Source: Saprospiraceae bacterium (GTDB taxonomy: Bacteria > Bacteroidota > Bacteroidia > Chitinophagales > Saprospiraceae). Taken from it: 64,000 nt of DNA. The stretch covers positions 2,795,501 through 2,859,500 of the forward strand of contig JADJXG010000001.1 in the NCBI GenBank assembly GCA_016715965.1, given 5' to 3'. Shown piece after piece: positions 1 to 7,791 of this stretch. Within the stretch, counting starts at the first letter, position 1; every line of letters starts with the position of its first letter. A model generated the notes under the pieces. That model was given only the letters and a program-made list of their open reading frames with translations, did no database searches and was not told the DNA's origin. A program made the position numbers and the translations under genes.

Positions 1-1623
1 GGCAATCTGTCCAATACGAATGGCATTGGAGCATTGATATACATCTGGACGGGAGGCACCATGCAATATCAGGAAATGCTGAGTGGAGAATCGTATGGAA
101 TTCAGAATAGCCTCAATCTCCACTTCGGGCTTGCTGATCATGAAGAAATAGACAGTGTAATTATCAAATGGCCTTCCGGGCGTGTTGATCGGTACGAGCA
201 GTTATCGGCAAATCAATTTTATCTGATTACCGAAGGGCATTGCGCGGTTGAAAGGCAGAACTTAAGCCCGGCTATAGATACCATTGTATGTCTGGAGCAA
301 AGGATTGAGCTGAGGGCAGAGCAGTTGGAAGATTCCATGATATGGAATATCGGCATTTTTGGACAAACCATAGAAGCTGATTCTTCAGGGCTGTATTTTT
401 TTAGAATTGCAGCAAGTGACGGTTGTCAGAAAATTTCAAAGACGGTCAGTATACTGCTCAATCCTGAGGAGCACCCCAGATTGTCCCATCGATATCAGCA
501 ATTGATTTGTGCGGGCGAAGAAATTCAATTGTCCGTACCGGGATACAGTAATTTGATTTGGGAAAATGGAAGTTACGATGCCAATAGAATACTTTCTCAG
601 GATGGAATTTATCATGCAATGGTGAAAGGACTCTGTTCGGATTGGTCTACCGACAGTCTCAAACTGACCATCGTGGATTTGCCAGTAGATCCAATCATAG
701 AAAATGTTACTTTGACAGGTCCAGGATCTGCTACACTGATTTCCGATCAGATGAACACCGAATGGTTTAAGTCCAGGGAAGACAAAGAAGCCATATTTGT
801 AGGAGATCAATTTATTACTCCGGTTTTACAAAACACGACCCGTTTTTTTGCTAGGACATTTTCGGTGGGAGATTTTGACCCGGTTACAGGAGGTCCTCTG
901 GTGCCTGAATTCCATACAGCCGCTTACCACGCTCAGCATTTGAATCCAAGGATGGAATTTAAAGTTTTTCAAGATTTGATTTTGGATAGTTTGACTTTAT
1001 ATACAGATCGGGAAGCCAAGAGGACCATTCAACTTTTAGATGCGGATTGGTGGGTGGTACAACAACAGGATGTTTGGTTGACACCGGGTAAGAATCGAGT
1101 TTTTGTGGGTTTTGAATTATCCGGTCCCAACACGACTTATTTTTTAACGACCTCCACAGATACCAACATGGTTTACCTGAATTCAATGTCACCGAGATTG
1201 CAGCGCAGTGATCTCAATGTCCGGTATCCGATTCATCTGGAGGACAAGTTGAGGATTGTCCGATCTCAACATGGCGAGAATTATTTTTATGCATTTTACG
1301 AGTGGACCGTTCGCCCGAAACCACATCAATGTTATAGCGATTGGCAAGAGGTGATCGTCCAGATAGAGCCTTCTTCTTTGGACGACAATACGGACCTTGG
1401 GGGTTGTCGCTGGTGGCTAGCAGACGGCATGATCGCATGGGAGAATTGTGCCAATCGTAAAATCAACTACAGACTAAGTGACCTGTTGGGTCGAGTTATT
1501 TATGAGTTTCATCCAGGGAAACACGGTTTCAACTTAAGTGCGATTCTTGGGACTGGAATCTATATTTTAACTGTGACGGGGGATAAAGGAAGTATTTCAT
1601 CCTATAAAATAACAGTGCATTGA
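1..1623 (+). CDS. ASPIC/UnbV-domain surface protein, 5'-truncated, T9SS cargo
   Basis: The frame is open from base 1, so the gene starts upstream and only its last 540 or so residues are visible. The first 60 residues carry ASPIC/UnbV (CRTAC1-type) signatures: NTNGIGA, HFGLAD and IKWPSGR. This domain usually follows FG-GAP propeller repeats, which would lie outside the window. The middle looks like Ig/PKD-type beta modules (VCLEQRIEL, ICAGEEIQLSV). The last 75 residues form a type A T9SS sorting domain (YRLSDLLGRVIYEF, then GTGIYILTV), predicting export and anchoring or release at the cell surface. Ligand and role are unknown. An in-frame TTG at 34 is not a credible start because conserved domain residues precede it. 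Confidence 0.85.
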   Translation, partial: GNLSNTNGIGALIYIWTGGTMQYQEMLSGESYGIQNSLNLHFGLADHEEIDSVIIKWPSGRVDRYEQLSANQFYLITEGHCAVERQNLSPAIDTIVCLEQRIELRAEQLEDSMIWNIGIFGQTIEADSSGLYFFRIAASDGCQKISKTVSILLNPEEHPRLSHRYQQLICAGEEIQLSVPGYSNLIWENGSYDANRILSQDGIYHAMVKGLCSDWSTDSLKLTIVDLPVDPIIENVTLTGPGSATLISDQMNTEWFKSREDKEAIFVGDQFITPVLQNTTRFFARTFSVGDFDPVTGGPLVPEFHTAAYHAQHLNPRMEFKVFQDLILDSLTLYTDREAKRTIQLLDADWWVVQQQDVWLTPGKNRVFVGFELSGPNTTYFLTTSTDTNMVYLNSMSPRLQRSDLNVRYPIHLEDKLRIVRSQHGENYFYAFYEWTVRPKPHQCYSDWQEVIVQIEPSSLDDNTDLGGCRWWLADGMIAWENCANRKINYRLSDLLGRVIYEFHPGKHGFNLSAILGTGIYILTVTGDKGSISSYKITVH

Positions 1624-2020
1624 TTTTGTTTATTGAGTAAAAATATGAATGCAATTTTAATCTACAACCATATTTTATTTGAATTTTCATGGTAATTTAT
1701 TGTCTGGTGTATAAGTGATTCATAGCAATGGGAAAGGCTCAGATCTTTCTTTCTTCCGAAATTTAATATTGACATAAACCTTTGTTATTTTATCCATTTA
1801 AGTGTTTCCTCATTCGACAGATTTAACTTCATTTTGAAGCAACATTACAAAATCTCTTTGATTTAATTTGAGAGTATATCATATTTGGTGATTCGCTAGA
1901 TGGTGCATTGTAAGTTGCTAGGGTATTTTTGTATTAATGAAGGAACTATCTGAGTAGCGACTACATGAATTCAGAAAGCCCTTCCTAAGGACAGAAAGAC
2001 TCTAAAAAGTTGAATGTTCC

Positions 2021-2150
2021 TAAAATAATAAAGCCCTTCTGTACAACAGAAAGGCTTTATGTTGGGTGGGGACTTCCTTCGGAACGTAAGATACTTATTG
2101 TTAAAATAATAAAGCCCTTCTGTACAACAGAAAGGCTTTATGTTGGGTGG
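2021..2150. repeat. Two 49-bp direct repeats carrying a hairpin
   Basis: Bases 2021-2069 and 2102-2150 are identical 49-bp copies, 81 bp apart. Each holds a hairpin, AAAGCCCTTCTG against CAGAAAGGCTTT with one mismatch and a five-base loop, and ends in GTTGGGTGG. A degenerate third copy may lie at 1976-2005. They sit downstream of tRNA-His on the minus strand and convergent to the end of the surface-protein gene, so they probably act as tandem, possibly bidirectional, terminators. A third hairpin at 2155-2174 (TCCCCAAG, TTGG, CTTGGGGA) lies between them and the tRNA. The rest of 1624-2020 is AT-rich and shows no gene. Confidence 0.75.
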
Positions 2151-2184
2151 ATGATCCCCAAGTTGGCTTGGGGACGACCCAAAG

Positions 2185-2259
2185 GGTGGATGACCGGGAT
2201 CGAACCGGCGACCCTCGGAACCACAATCCGATGCTCTAACCAGCTGAGCTACAACCACC
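2185..2259 (-). tRNA. tRNA-His (anticodon GTG)
   Basis: Cloverleaf readable on the minus strand: GTAGCTCAG D-arm, anticodon stem TCGGA/TCCGA with loop TTGTGGT (GTG), T-arm GGTTCGATC. The 5' end carries the extra G typical of tRNA-His opposite C73. The acceptor stem has one U-U mismatch at the fifth pair. CCA is not encoded. It lies 29 bp downstream of tRNA-Ser on the same strand, so the two are probably co-transcribed. Confidence 0.93.
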
Positions 2260-2288
2260 AGATAATCATCAATCCTTGGATTTGATGG

Positions 2289-2373
2289 CGGAGGAAGAGG
2301 GATTCGAACCCCCGGACCTGTTACAGTCAACGGTTTTCAAGACCGCCGCATTCGACCGCTCTGCCATTCCTCC
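2289..2373 (-). tRNA. tRNA-Ser (anticodon TGA)
   Basis: Minus-strand cloverleaf with acceptor GGAGGAA/TTCCTCC, anticodon stem GCGGT/ACCGT and loop CTTGAAA (TGA), a long variable arm typical of serine tRNAs, and T-arm GGTTCGAAT. Discriminator G; CCA not encoded. Confidence 0.94.
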
Positions 2374-2446
2374 AAACGGCCGGCAAAGATAAGTCAGGCA
2401 ACAGAATTATCAAAACCGTGTAGCAAATAATCACATTCAACAAAAC

Positions 2447-2473
2447 AAAAGGCGACCCGTATGGATCGCCTTT
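2447..2473 (-). terminator. Terminator after nrdA
   Basis: Stem AAAGGCGA/TCGCCTTT around a ten-base loop, followed on the minus strand by TTTTGTTTTGTTG, 26 bp past the nrdA stop. Typical intrinsic terminator. Confidence 0.8.
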
Positions 2474-2498
2474 CAGAACAATCTTTTATCTAACCTAA

Positions 2499-4967
2499 TT
2501 AACTTCCGCAATGGAGGCAGCCGTCTTTCATTTCACAGACCTCTCCTTCTTTCATACTGTCAGTGACCACCGCACTGACTGATATGGAATCCAGAAGAGC
2601 ACCTACGGTCTCGCTGCTGTATTTATTGCTCATCTCAGCGCCATGCGTGGTCTGGATGATGTCCACCTCGCTGTTTTCTTCGGTGACAAATCTTTTGTGG
2701 TGTTTTTCACCAAGGGTAAACTTAATGGGATCTACGGCGGATTTGGTGCGCAAATAATACATGCCGGTCTTAAGACCTTCCTGCCAGGCATGAAAATGCA
2801 TGGAAGATAGTTTGCCAAAAGTGGCATTTTCTAAAAACAGGTTGAGGCTCTGGCTTTGACAAATAAATGCTCCCCGGTCAGCACTCATGTCGATGATCGC
2901 ACGTTGGCTAATTTCCCAGGCAGTCTTGTAAAGTTCCTTTAACTCCTGAGGGATGGAAGGAATGCGTTGCACAGAGCCATTGTGGGCCATCAAAGTCTCT
3001 TTCATTTCTCTGTTCCACAAACCGAGACGGATCAAATCTTCCAATAGGTGTTTATTGACCACCATGTGATCTCCCGACAAGGTTCTGCGCGAATAAAAAT
3101 TGGAGGTGTAGGGTTCAAAACACTCGTTGTTGCCCAGTATCTGAGAGGTTGAAGCAGTTGGCATGGGTGCCAACAGCAAACTATTGCGCACACCGTATTT
3201 CATGACATCTTTTCGAAGACCTTCCCAATCGTAGCGGTCTGGTGTGGGTTCTACGCCCCACAAATCAAACTGGAATTCACCTTTGCTGATCGGACTTCCT
3301 TCAAAAGATTCGTATGGACCGTATTTTTTTGCCTGTTCGCATGATTCGCTGACCGCCGCATAATAGATGGTCTCAAAAATTTCTTTGTTGAGCTTTTTGG
3401 CACCTGCAGAATCGAAAGGAAATCTCATCAGGATAAACGCATCAGCAAGACCCTGGACACCGATGCCGATGGGGCGGTGTCTGAAGTTTGAATTTCTGGC
3501 TTCAGGGATCGGGTAATAGTTGATGTCTATAATTTTATTGAGGTTTCTGGTGATGACTCGGGTGACATCTTCCAGGGTTTTGAAGTTGAAACTTCTGTTT
3601 TCAACGAATTTTGGTAGAGAAATACTGGCCAAGTTACAAACAGCCACTTCATCCGGAGCGGTGTACTCGATGATTTCAGTACAAAGATTAGAGGACCTTA
3701 TCGTGCCCAGATTTTTTTGATTGGATTTTTTGTTGGCTGCATCCTTGTAGAGAATGTAAGGGGTACCTGTTTCTATCTGGCTTTCCAGGATATTAAACCA
3801 AAGTTCTTGCGCTCTGACAGTTTTACGCGCTTTGCCTTCGGCTTCATAGCGATGGTAAAGGGCTTCAAATTCTCCACCGTAGCTATCGTAAAGTCCCGGA
3901 GCTTCGTTTGGACAAAATAAAGACCATGAGGCGTCATCTTTCACCCTTTGCATGAACAAATCGGGAATCCAAAGCGCATAAAATAAATCTCTTGCCCTCA
4001 TTTCTTCCTTTCCGTGATTTTTCTTCAGTTCAAGGAAATCTTCAATGTCCGAATGCCAGGGTTCGAGATACACGGCAAATGCTCCTTTTCTTTTTCCGCC
4101 ACCCTGGTCCACATACCTGGCCGTGTCATTGAAAACCTTGAGCATTGGGATGATGCCGTTGGAAGTGCCTCCAGTACCCTTGATGTAAGATCCTTTGGCG
4201 CGAATGTTGTGCAGGCTCAATCCAATACCACCGGCGGATTGAGAGATTTTGGCACAACGGCTCAAAGTTTCAAAGATGCCTGAAATCGAATCATCGGTCA
4301 TGCTCAACAGAAAGCAGGAGGACAATTGCGGTTTAGGGGTGCCCGCATTAAAAAGGGTAGGGGTAGCGTGGACAAACCATTTTTCGGACATGAGATGATA
4401 GGTCTCAATGGCGGCTTCAATGTCGCAACCGTGGATACCAACTGCTGCACGCATGAGCAAATGTTGAGGACGTTCGACCACTTTTTTGTCCATGCGAAGC
4501 AGGTAGGATTTTTCCAGGGTCTTGAAACCAAAATAGTCAAAACTATAATCGCGATCATAGATAATGGCAGAATCCAGCTTATCGGTATTTTGACGGATGA
4601 CCTCTATGGTTTCGTCGCTGATGAGTCCTGCTTTTTGATCTGTATTTGGATCGATATAGTTGTAAAGCGCCTCCATGGTTTCACTGAAGGACTTGTTGGT
4701 ATTCTTGTGCAAATTGGATACGGCAATCCGGGCTGCTAAAATGGCATAATCAGGGTGGACGGCAGCAAGAGATGCAGCAGTCTCTGCCGCGAGGTTGTCA
4801 AGGTCTGTTGTCTTGACACCATCGTACAGGCCTTGGATGACTTTTTTTGAGATCTCAATGGAGTCCACAAACATTGGATCCAGACCGTAACACAATTTTT
4901 TAATTCTTGCGGTGATTTTGTCAAAACTGACGTTTTCACGTTTGCTGTTACGCTTGATAACTTGCAT
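2499..4967 (-). CDS. nrdA: Class I ribonucleoside-diphosphate reductase, alpha subunit
   Basis: Catalytic large subunit reducing ribonucleotides to deoxyribonucleotides with the NrdB subunit. At 822 residues it has the usual length. An ATP-cone (allosteric activity site) begins at residue 1 (VIKRNSKRENVSFDKI). Visible catalytic elements: SSCFLLSM and VCNLASI carry the redox cysteine pair, NLCTEI carries the thiyl-radical cysteine with its flanking Asn and Glu, and the C-terminal tail ends CLHCGS, the cysteine pair that re-reduces the active site. It lies 50 bp downstream of nrdB on the same strand, giving the order nrdB-nrdA, and is followed by a clear terminator. Cytoplasmic, essential under aerobic growth. 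Confidence 0.97.
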   Translation of the reverse strand: MQVIKRNSKRENVSFDKITARIKKLCYGLDPMFVDSIEISKKVIQGLYDGVKTTDLDNLAAETAASLAAVHPDYAILAARIAVSNLHKNTNKSFSETMEALYNYIDPNTDQKAGLISDETIEVIRQNTDKLDSAIIYDRDYSFDYFGFKTLEKSYLLRMDKKVVERPQHLLMRAAVGIHGCDIEAAIETYHLMSEKWFVHATPTLFNAGTPKPQLSSCFLLSMTDDSISGIFETLSRCAKISQSAGGIGLSLHNIRAKGSYIKGTGGTSNGIIPMLKVFNDTARYVDQGGGKRKGAFAVYLEPWHSDIEDFLELKKNHGKEEMRARDLFYALWIPDLFMQRVKDDASWSLFCPNEAPGLYDSYGGEFEALYHRYEAEGKARKTVRAQELWFNILESQIETGTPYILYKDAANKKSNQKNLGTIRSSNLCTEIIEYTAPDEVAVCNLASISLPKFVENRSFNFKTLEDVTRVITRNLNKIIDINYYPIPEARNSNFRHRPIGIGVQGLADAFILMRFPFDSAGAKKLNKEIFETIYYAAVSESCEQAKKYGPYESFEGSPISKGEFQFDLWGVEPTPDRYDWEGLRKDVMKYGVRNSLLLAPMPTASTSQILGNNECFEPYTSNFYSRRTLSGDHMVVNKHLLEDLIRLGLWNREMKETLMAHNGSVQRIPSIPQELKELYKTAWEISQRAIIDMSADRGAFICQSQSLNLFLENATFGKLSSMHFHAWQEGLKTGMYYLRTKSAVDPIKFTLGEKHHKRFVTEENSEVDIIQTTHGAEMSNKYSSETVGALLDSISVSAVVTDSMKEGEVCEMKDGCLHCGS

Positions 4968-5017
4968 GATAATTAAAGTTAAATGTTAGAAAAAACGGTT
5001 TAGTGATTCGAATTTGA

Positions 5018-6025
5018 TTAGAATTCTTCGTCAATGGTGAATACCTTTTTTTCATGCCCGGCGGTCACCCCGGCTTTTTGGTACTCTGCTACGCGTTTTT
5101 CAAAGAAATTGGTTTTGCCCTGTATCGAAATCAAATCCATCCAGGGAAATGGATTCTCCGTTTGATAATATTTCTCATTGCCGAGAGACACCAGCAAGCG
5201 GTCTGCTACGAATTCAATGTACTGGCACATCATATCCGCATTCATTCCAATAAGTGCCACTGGTATGGCATCGGTGACGAATTCTTTTTCGATTTCTACG
5301 GCCTGAACAATGATATCCTGAATGGTTTCTTTGGGAAGTTTGTTTACAATATGCTGGTTGTACAACAAGCAGGCAAAATCACAATGCATTCCTTCATCGC
5401 GGCTGATGAGCTCATTGGAAAAACTCAATCCGGGCATAAGTCCTCTTTTTTTCAACCAGAAGATGGAACAAAATGATCCGCTGAAGAATATCCCTTCCAC
5501 TGCTGCAAATGCGATCAATTGTTCTACAAAACTTCCCTGGCTAATCCAGCGAAGTGCCCAGTCCGCCTTCTTGCGCACGCAAGGGAGGTTGTCGATGGCG
5601 TTGAATAGAAAATTTTTTTCTTCTGCATCCTTTATGTAAGTATCGATCAACAAGGAGTAGGTCTCAGAGTGAATATTCTCCATCATGATTTGAAAACCAT
5701 AGAAAAATTTGGCCTCGGTGTATTGCACCGAACGAACCATGTTTTCAGCCAGGTTTTCGTTGACAATTCCATCGCTGGCAGCAAAAAATGCCAGAACATG
5801 TTTTATAAAATGCTGCTCGTCTTTGGTGAGTTTGTTTTGCCAATCTACCAGATCTGCTTGTAGATCAATTTCCTCTGCAGTCCAGAAACTTGCCTCCGAA
5901 TTTTTGTAAAATTTCCAAATATCGTCGTGTTGTATTGGAAAAAGGACAAATCGATGTGGATTTTCCTGAAGGATTGGTTCTGGTTTTTGATTCATTTTTA
6001 CAGAGTTTGATGGTTGGTTTAGCAT
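5018..6025 (-). CDS. nrdB: Class I ribonucleoside-diphosphate reductase, beta subunit
   Basis: Radical-generating small subunit, 335 residues. Diiron ligands are visible as the acidic residue in SFWTAEEIDL, the ExxH of MMENIHSETY and the ExxH of RDEGMHCDF; the Tyr of SETYSLLID is the probable radical site. First gene of the nrdB-nrdA operon, so regulation probably acts on the 370-bp region upstream, which carries a candidate promoter and facing DnaA-box sequences. The first ATG is used here; a second in-frame ATG eleven codons in (MNQKPEPI) is equally possible because no strong Shine-Dalgarno distinguishes them. Confidence 0.96.
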   Translation of the reverse strand: MLNQPSNSVKMNQKPEPILQENPHRFVLFPIQHDDIWKFYKNSEASFWTAEEIDLQADLVDWQNKLTKDEQHFIKHVLAFFAASDGIVNENLAENMVRSVQYTEAKFFYGFQIMMENIHSETYSLLIDTYIKDAEEKNFLFNAIDNLPCVRKKADWALRWISQGSFVEQLIAFAAVEGIFFSGSFCSIFWLKKRGLMPGLSFSNELISRDEGMHCDFACLLYNQHIVNKLPKETIQDIIVQAVEIEKEFVTDAIPVALIGMNADMMCQYIEFVADRLLVSLGNEKYYQTENPFPWMDLISIQGKTNFFEKRVAEYQKAGVTAGHEKKVFTIDEEF

Positions 6026-6196
6026 TGTTTTTTTCTAGGGGGCTCAAAGGTATCAGGAACTTTGAGATATATGATAATAATATATATATATTTTTTTTAT
6101 GAATTTGTAAAATATTCTGTTTGATAAAGTTAAATGAAAATTATGGCTCCGTTTTTCAAATATAACATATTAAATTAAAATGTCATATTTATTCAA

Positions 6197-6226
6197 CAAA
6201 GATAGACGCGAATGCAAATTTTGCAA
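6197..6226 (-). promoter_or_regulatory. Candidate nrdB promoter
   Basis: On the minus strand TTGC, 18 bases, then TATCTTTG, fitting the Bacteroidota -33/-7 pattern with a partial -33 box. The inferred transcription start is about 165 nt before nrdB, leaving a long AT-rich leader in which no other structure is evident. Confidence 0.4.
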
Positions 6227-6233
6227 GCAATAC

Positions 6234-6254
6234 TTTTCCACATATTGTGGAAAA
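6234..6254. promoter_or_regulatory. Two facing DnaA-box sequences upstream of nrdBA
   Basis: Perfect inverted repeat of TTTTCCACA, a three-base spacer TAT, then TGTGGAAAA. Each arm matches the DnaA-box consensus TTWTNCACA exactly. It lies 8 bp upstream of the candidate -33 element of nrdB. DnaA control of nrd genes is known in E. coli; the assignment here is inference, and another palindrome-binding regulator is possible. Confidence 0.55.
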
Positions 6255-6397
6255 CTTTAATAAGTGGAAGATCTTTAGAGCATTAACATGGGGCAATCGG
6301 GTGGAATACAAATAAAAGCTGTTTATAATACTTAAAAATATATCAAATAATCACTTAGATATATGTATTTTTACAAATGTGAGTGCGGTCCGCTTGC

Positions 6398-7351
6398 TCA
6401 GATCATGTCCTTTTTCCGAAAGAACCAAGTGATGCCAAGGCTGAACAAGATTGAAACGAATACGATCAGAAAAAAGGCATATTTGTTATGACCCAACCCG
6501 AATGGAATTGGAACATTCATACCGAAAAAACCAGCGATCAATGCAGGAAACAATAATGTAATGGTGATGACCGTCAATCGATTTACAAATTTATTCAGGT
6601 TGTTGGATATGATCGAAGTGTATGCCTCCATGGTGCCGTTGAGAATATTGGTGTACAATTGTGCCACCTCACGGGCCTGGTTATTGTCAACAATGATGTC
6701 CTCAAAAAACAGACTCAGATCTTCATTGTCCTTAATTCCCAGCAAGTCGGTTCGCCTTACCTTTATTTTAAGTAGTTCATTGGCGTTGAGGGAATTGACA
6801 AAATAGACCAAACTTTTTTCGATGCGCAGAAGATTTTTCAATTCTTCGCTACGGCTGGAATTATAGAGTTCCTCTTCGATCAGACTGCGTCTGAGGTTTA
6901 ATTTTTTCAGACATTCCAGAAACATCAACACATTTTGTTCAAAAATTTGGAGGGCGAATAGTCTTTCATTTCGCGGATCAAAGCCCCTTACCTTCATGTC
7001 CACAAACTTTTCAAGAATAGGGCTCTCCTGCGAACAGACCGTTATCATTTTACCTTGCGTAAATATGATGCCAAGCGGAATTGTAATATAAATGGGGTCG
7101 TTCTCTTTTTCCGTCTCATTGTAAACAGGGGTATGAAGGATGATAGATCGGGCTTCTTCGTATTTTTCGTATCTGACACGCTCTTCAATATCAAGTGGGT
7201 CGGTCAGATAGTCAGACGCGATGTCCAGGCTTCCAGCCAATTGCGATATTTCATTTTCTTGCCAGGGAGGGCTGATGTGGATCCAGTGAGCCTCTCTCAG
7301 AAACTCCTGTTGGAAGAACTGACCTTCTTTGATGCCAAAGTAACGGATCAT
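6398..7351 (-). CDS. corA: CorA-family magnesium/divalent cation transporter
   Basis: Homopentameric inner-membrane channel for Mg2+ (some family members carry Co2+, Ni2+ or Zn2+). The 317 residues comprise a soluble N-terminal domain of about 250 residues with long helices, then two C-terminal membrane segments. The signature GMN loop is present (FFGMNVPI), followed by the second helix (FFLIVFVSILFSLGITWFF) and a basic tail FRKKD. Length and topology are normal. Stand-alone gene on the minus strand with its own recognisable promoter; no Mg2+ riboswitch is evident in the leader. Confidence 0.93.
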   Translation of the reverse strand: MIRYFGIKEGQFFQQEFLREAHWIHISPPWQENEISQLAGSLDIASDYLTDPLDIEERVRYEKYEEARSIILHTPVYNETEKENDPIYITIPLGIIFTQGKMITVCSQESPILEKFVDMKVRGFDPRNERLFALQIFEQNVLMFLECLKKLNLRRSLIEEELYNSSRSEELKNLLRIEKSLVYFVNSLNANELLKIKVRRTDLLGIKDNEDLSLFFEDIIVDNNQAREVAQLYTNILNGTMEAYTSIISNNLNKFVNRLTVITITLLFPALIAGFFGMNVPIPFGLGHNKYAFFLIVFVSILFSLGITWFFRKKDMI

Positions 7352-7407
7352 CTTTTTTATTTTCTGAGAGTAATAAAATCATTTTTAGGTCTGCTGAATT
7401 TCGGCTA

Positions 7408-7437
7408 CAAAAGTACAAAAATCGGACCAAAACCAAA
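7408..7437 (-). promoter_or_regulatory. Promoter of the corA-family gene
   Basis: Minus strand: TTTG, 18 bases, then TACTTTTG, an exact match to the Bacteroidota TTTG-N17..19-TAnnTTTG pattern, ending 56 nt before the start codon. The remaining 7438-7791 is AT-rich intergenic DNA before the next gene, in which nothing else is clear. Confidence 0.6.
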
Positions 7438-7791
7438 GACTCATTTATGATCCAAAATAAATTCACGAGCCGCCCCATGCACTTGTATCAATTTAAGGAT
7501 GCTTCAAGCATTTGGCAAATTCTTATAAATTGAGCTTGTCAATGCTTAAAACGGGGAATTAAAGGCATCATCTTCGAAAAAGACACAAAAATCCTGATTT
7601 CCAGACTCGACACCTTTTATTATCAGCTTATGGTTTTATAATCAATCACATAGATAAAGTAAATTCGAATATTTAAATAGGCAAAGTATCCAACATTTCA
7701 ATTTTTTAAATGCATACAGTACATACCTGTACGGCCATACTTTACCTCATTATTAATTAAGTATTAATTTTACCCTTCATACTTACAATTT

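Noticed and set aside
1971..2330. ORFs on both strands across the tRNA-His/tRNA-Ser region
   Set aside because: They read through two tRNA genes and the hairpin repeats.
6234..6254. Chromosomal replication origin
   Set aside because: Only two DnaA-box sequences, no dnaA, dnaN or box cluster nearby; a regulatory site for nrdBA is more likely.
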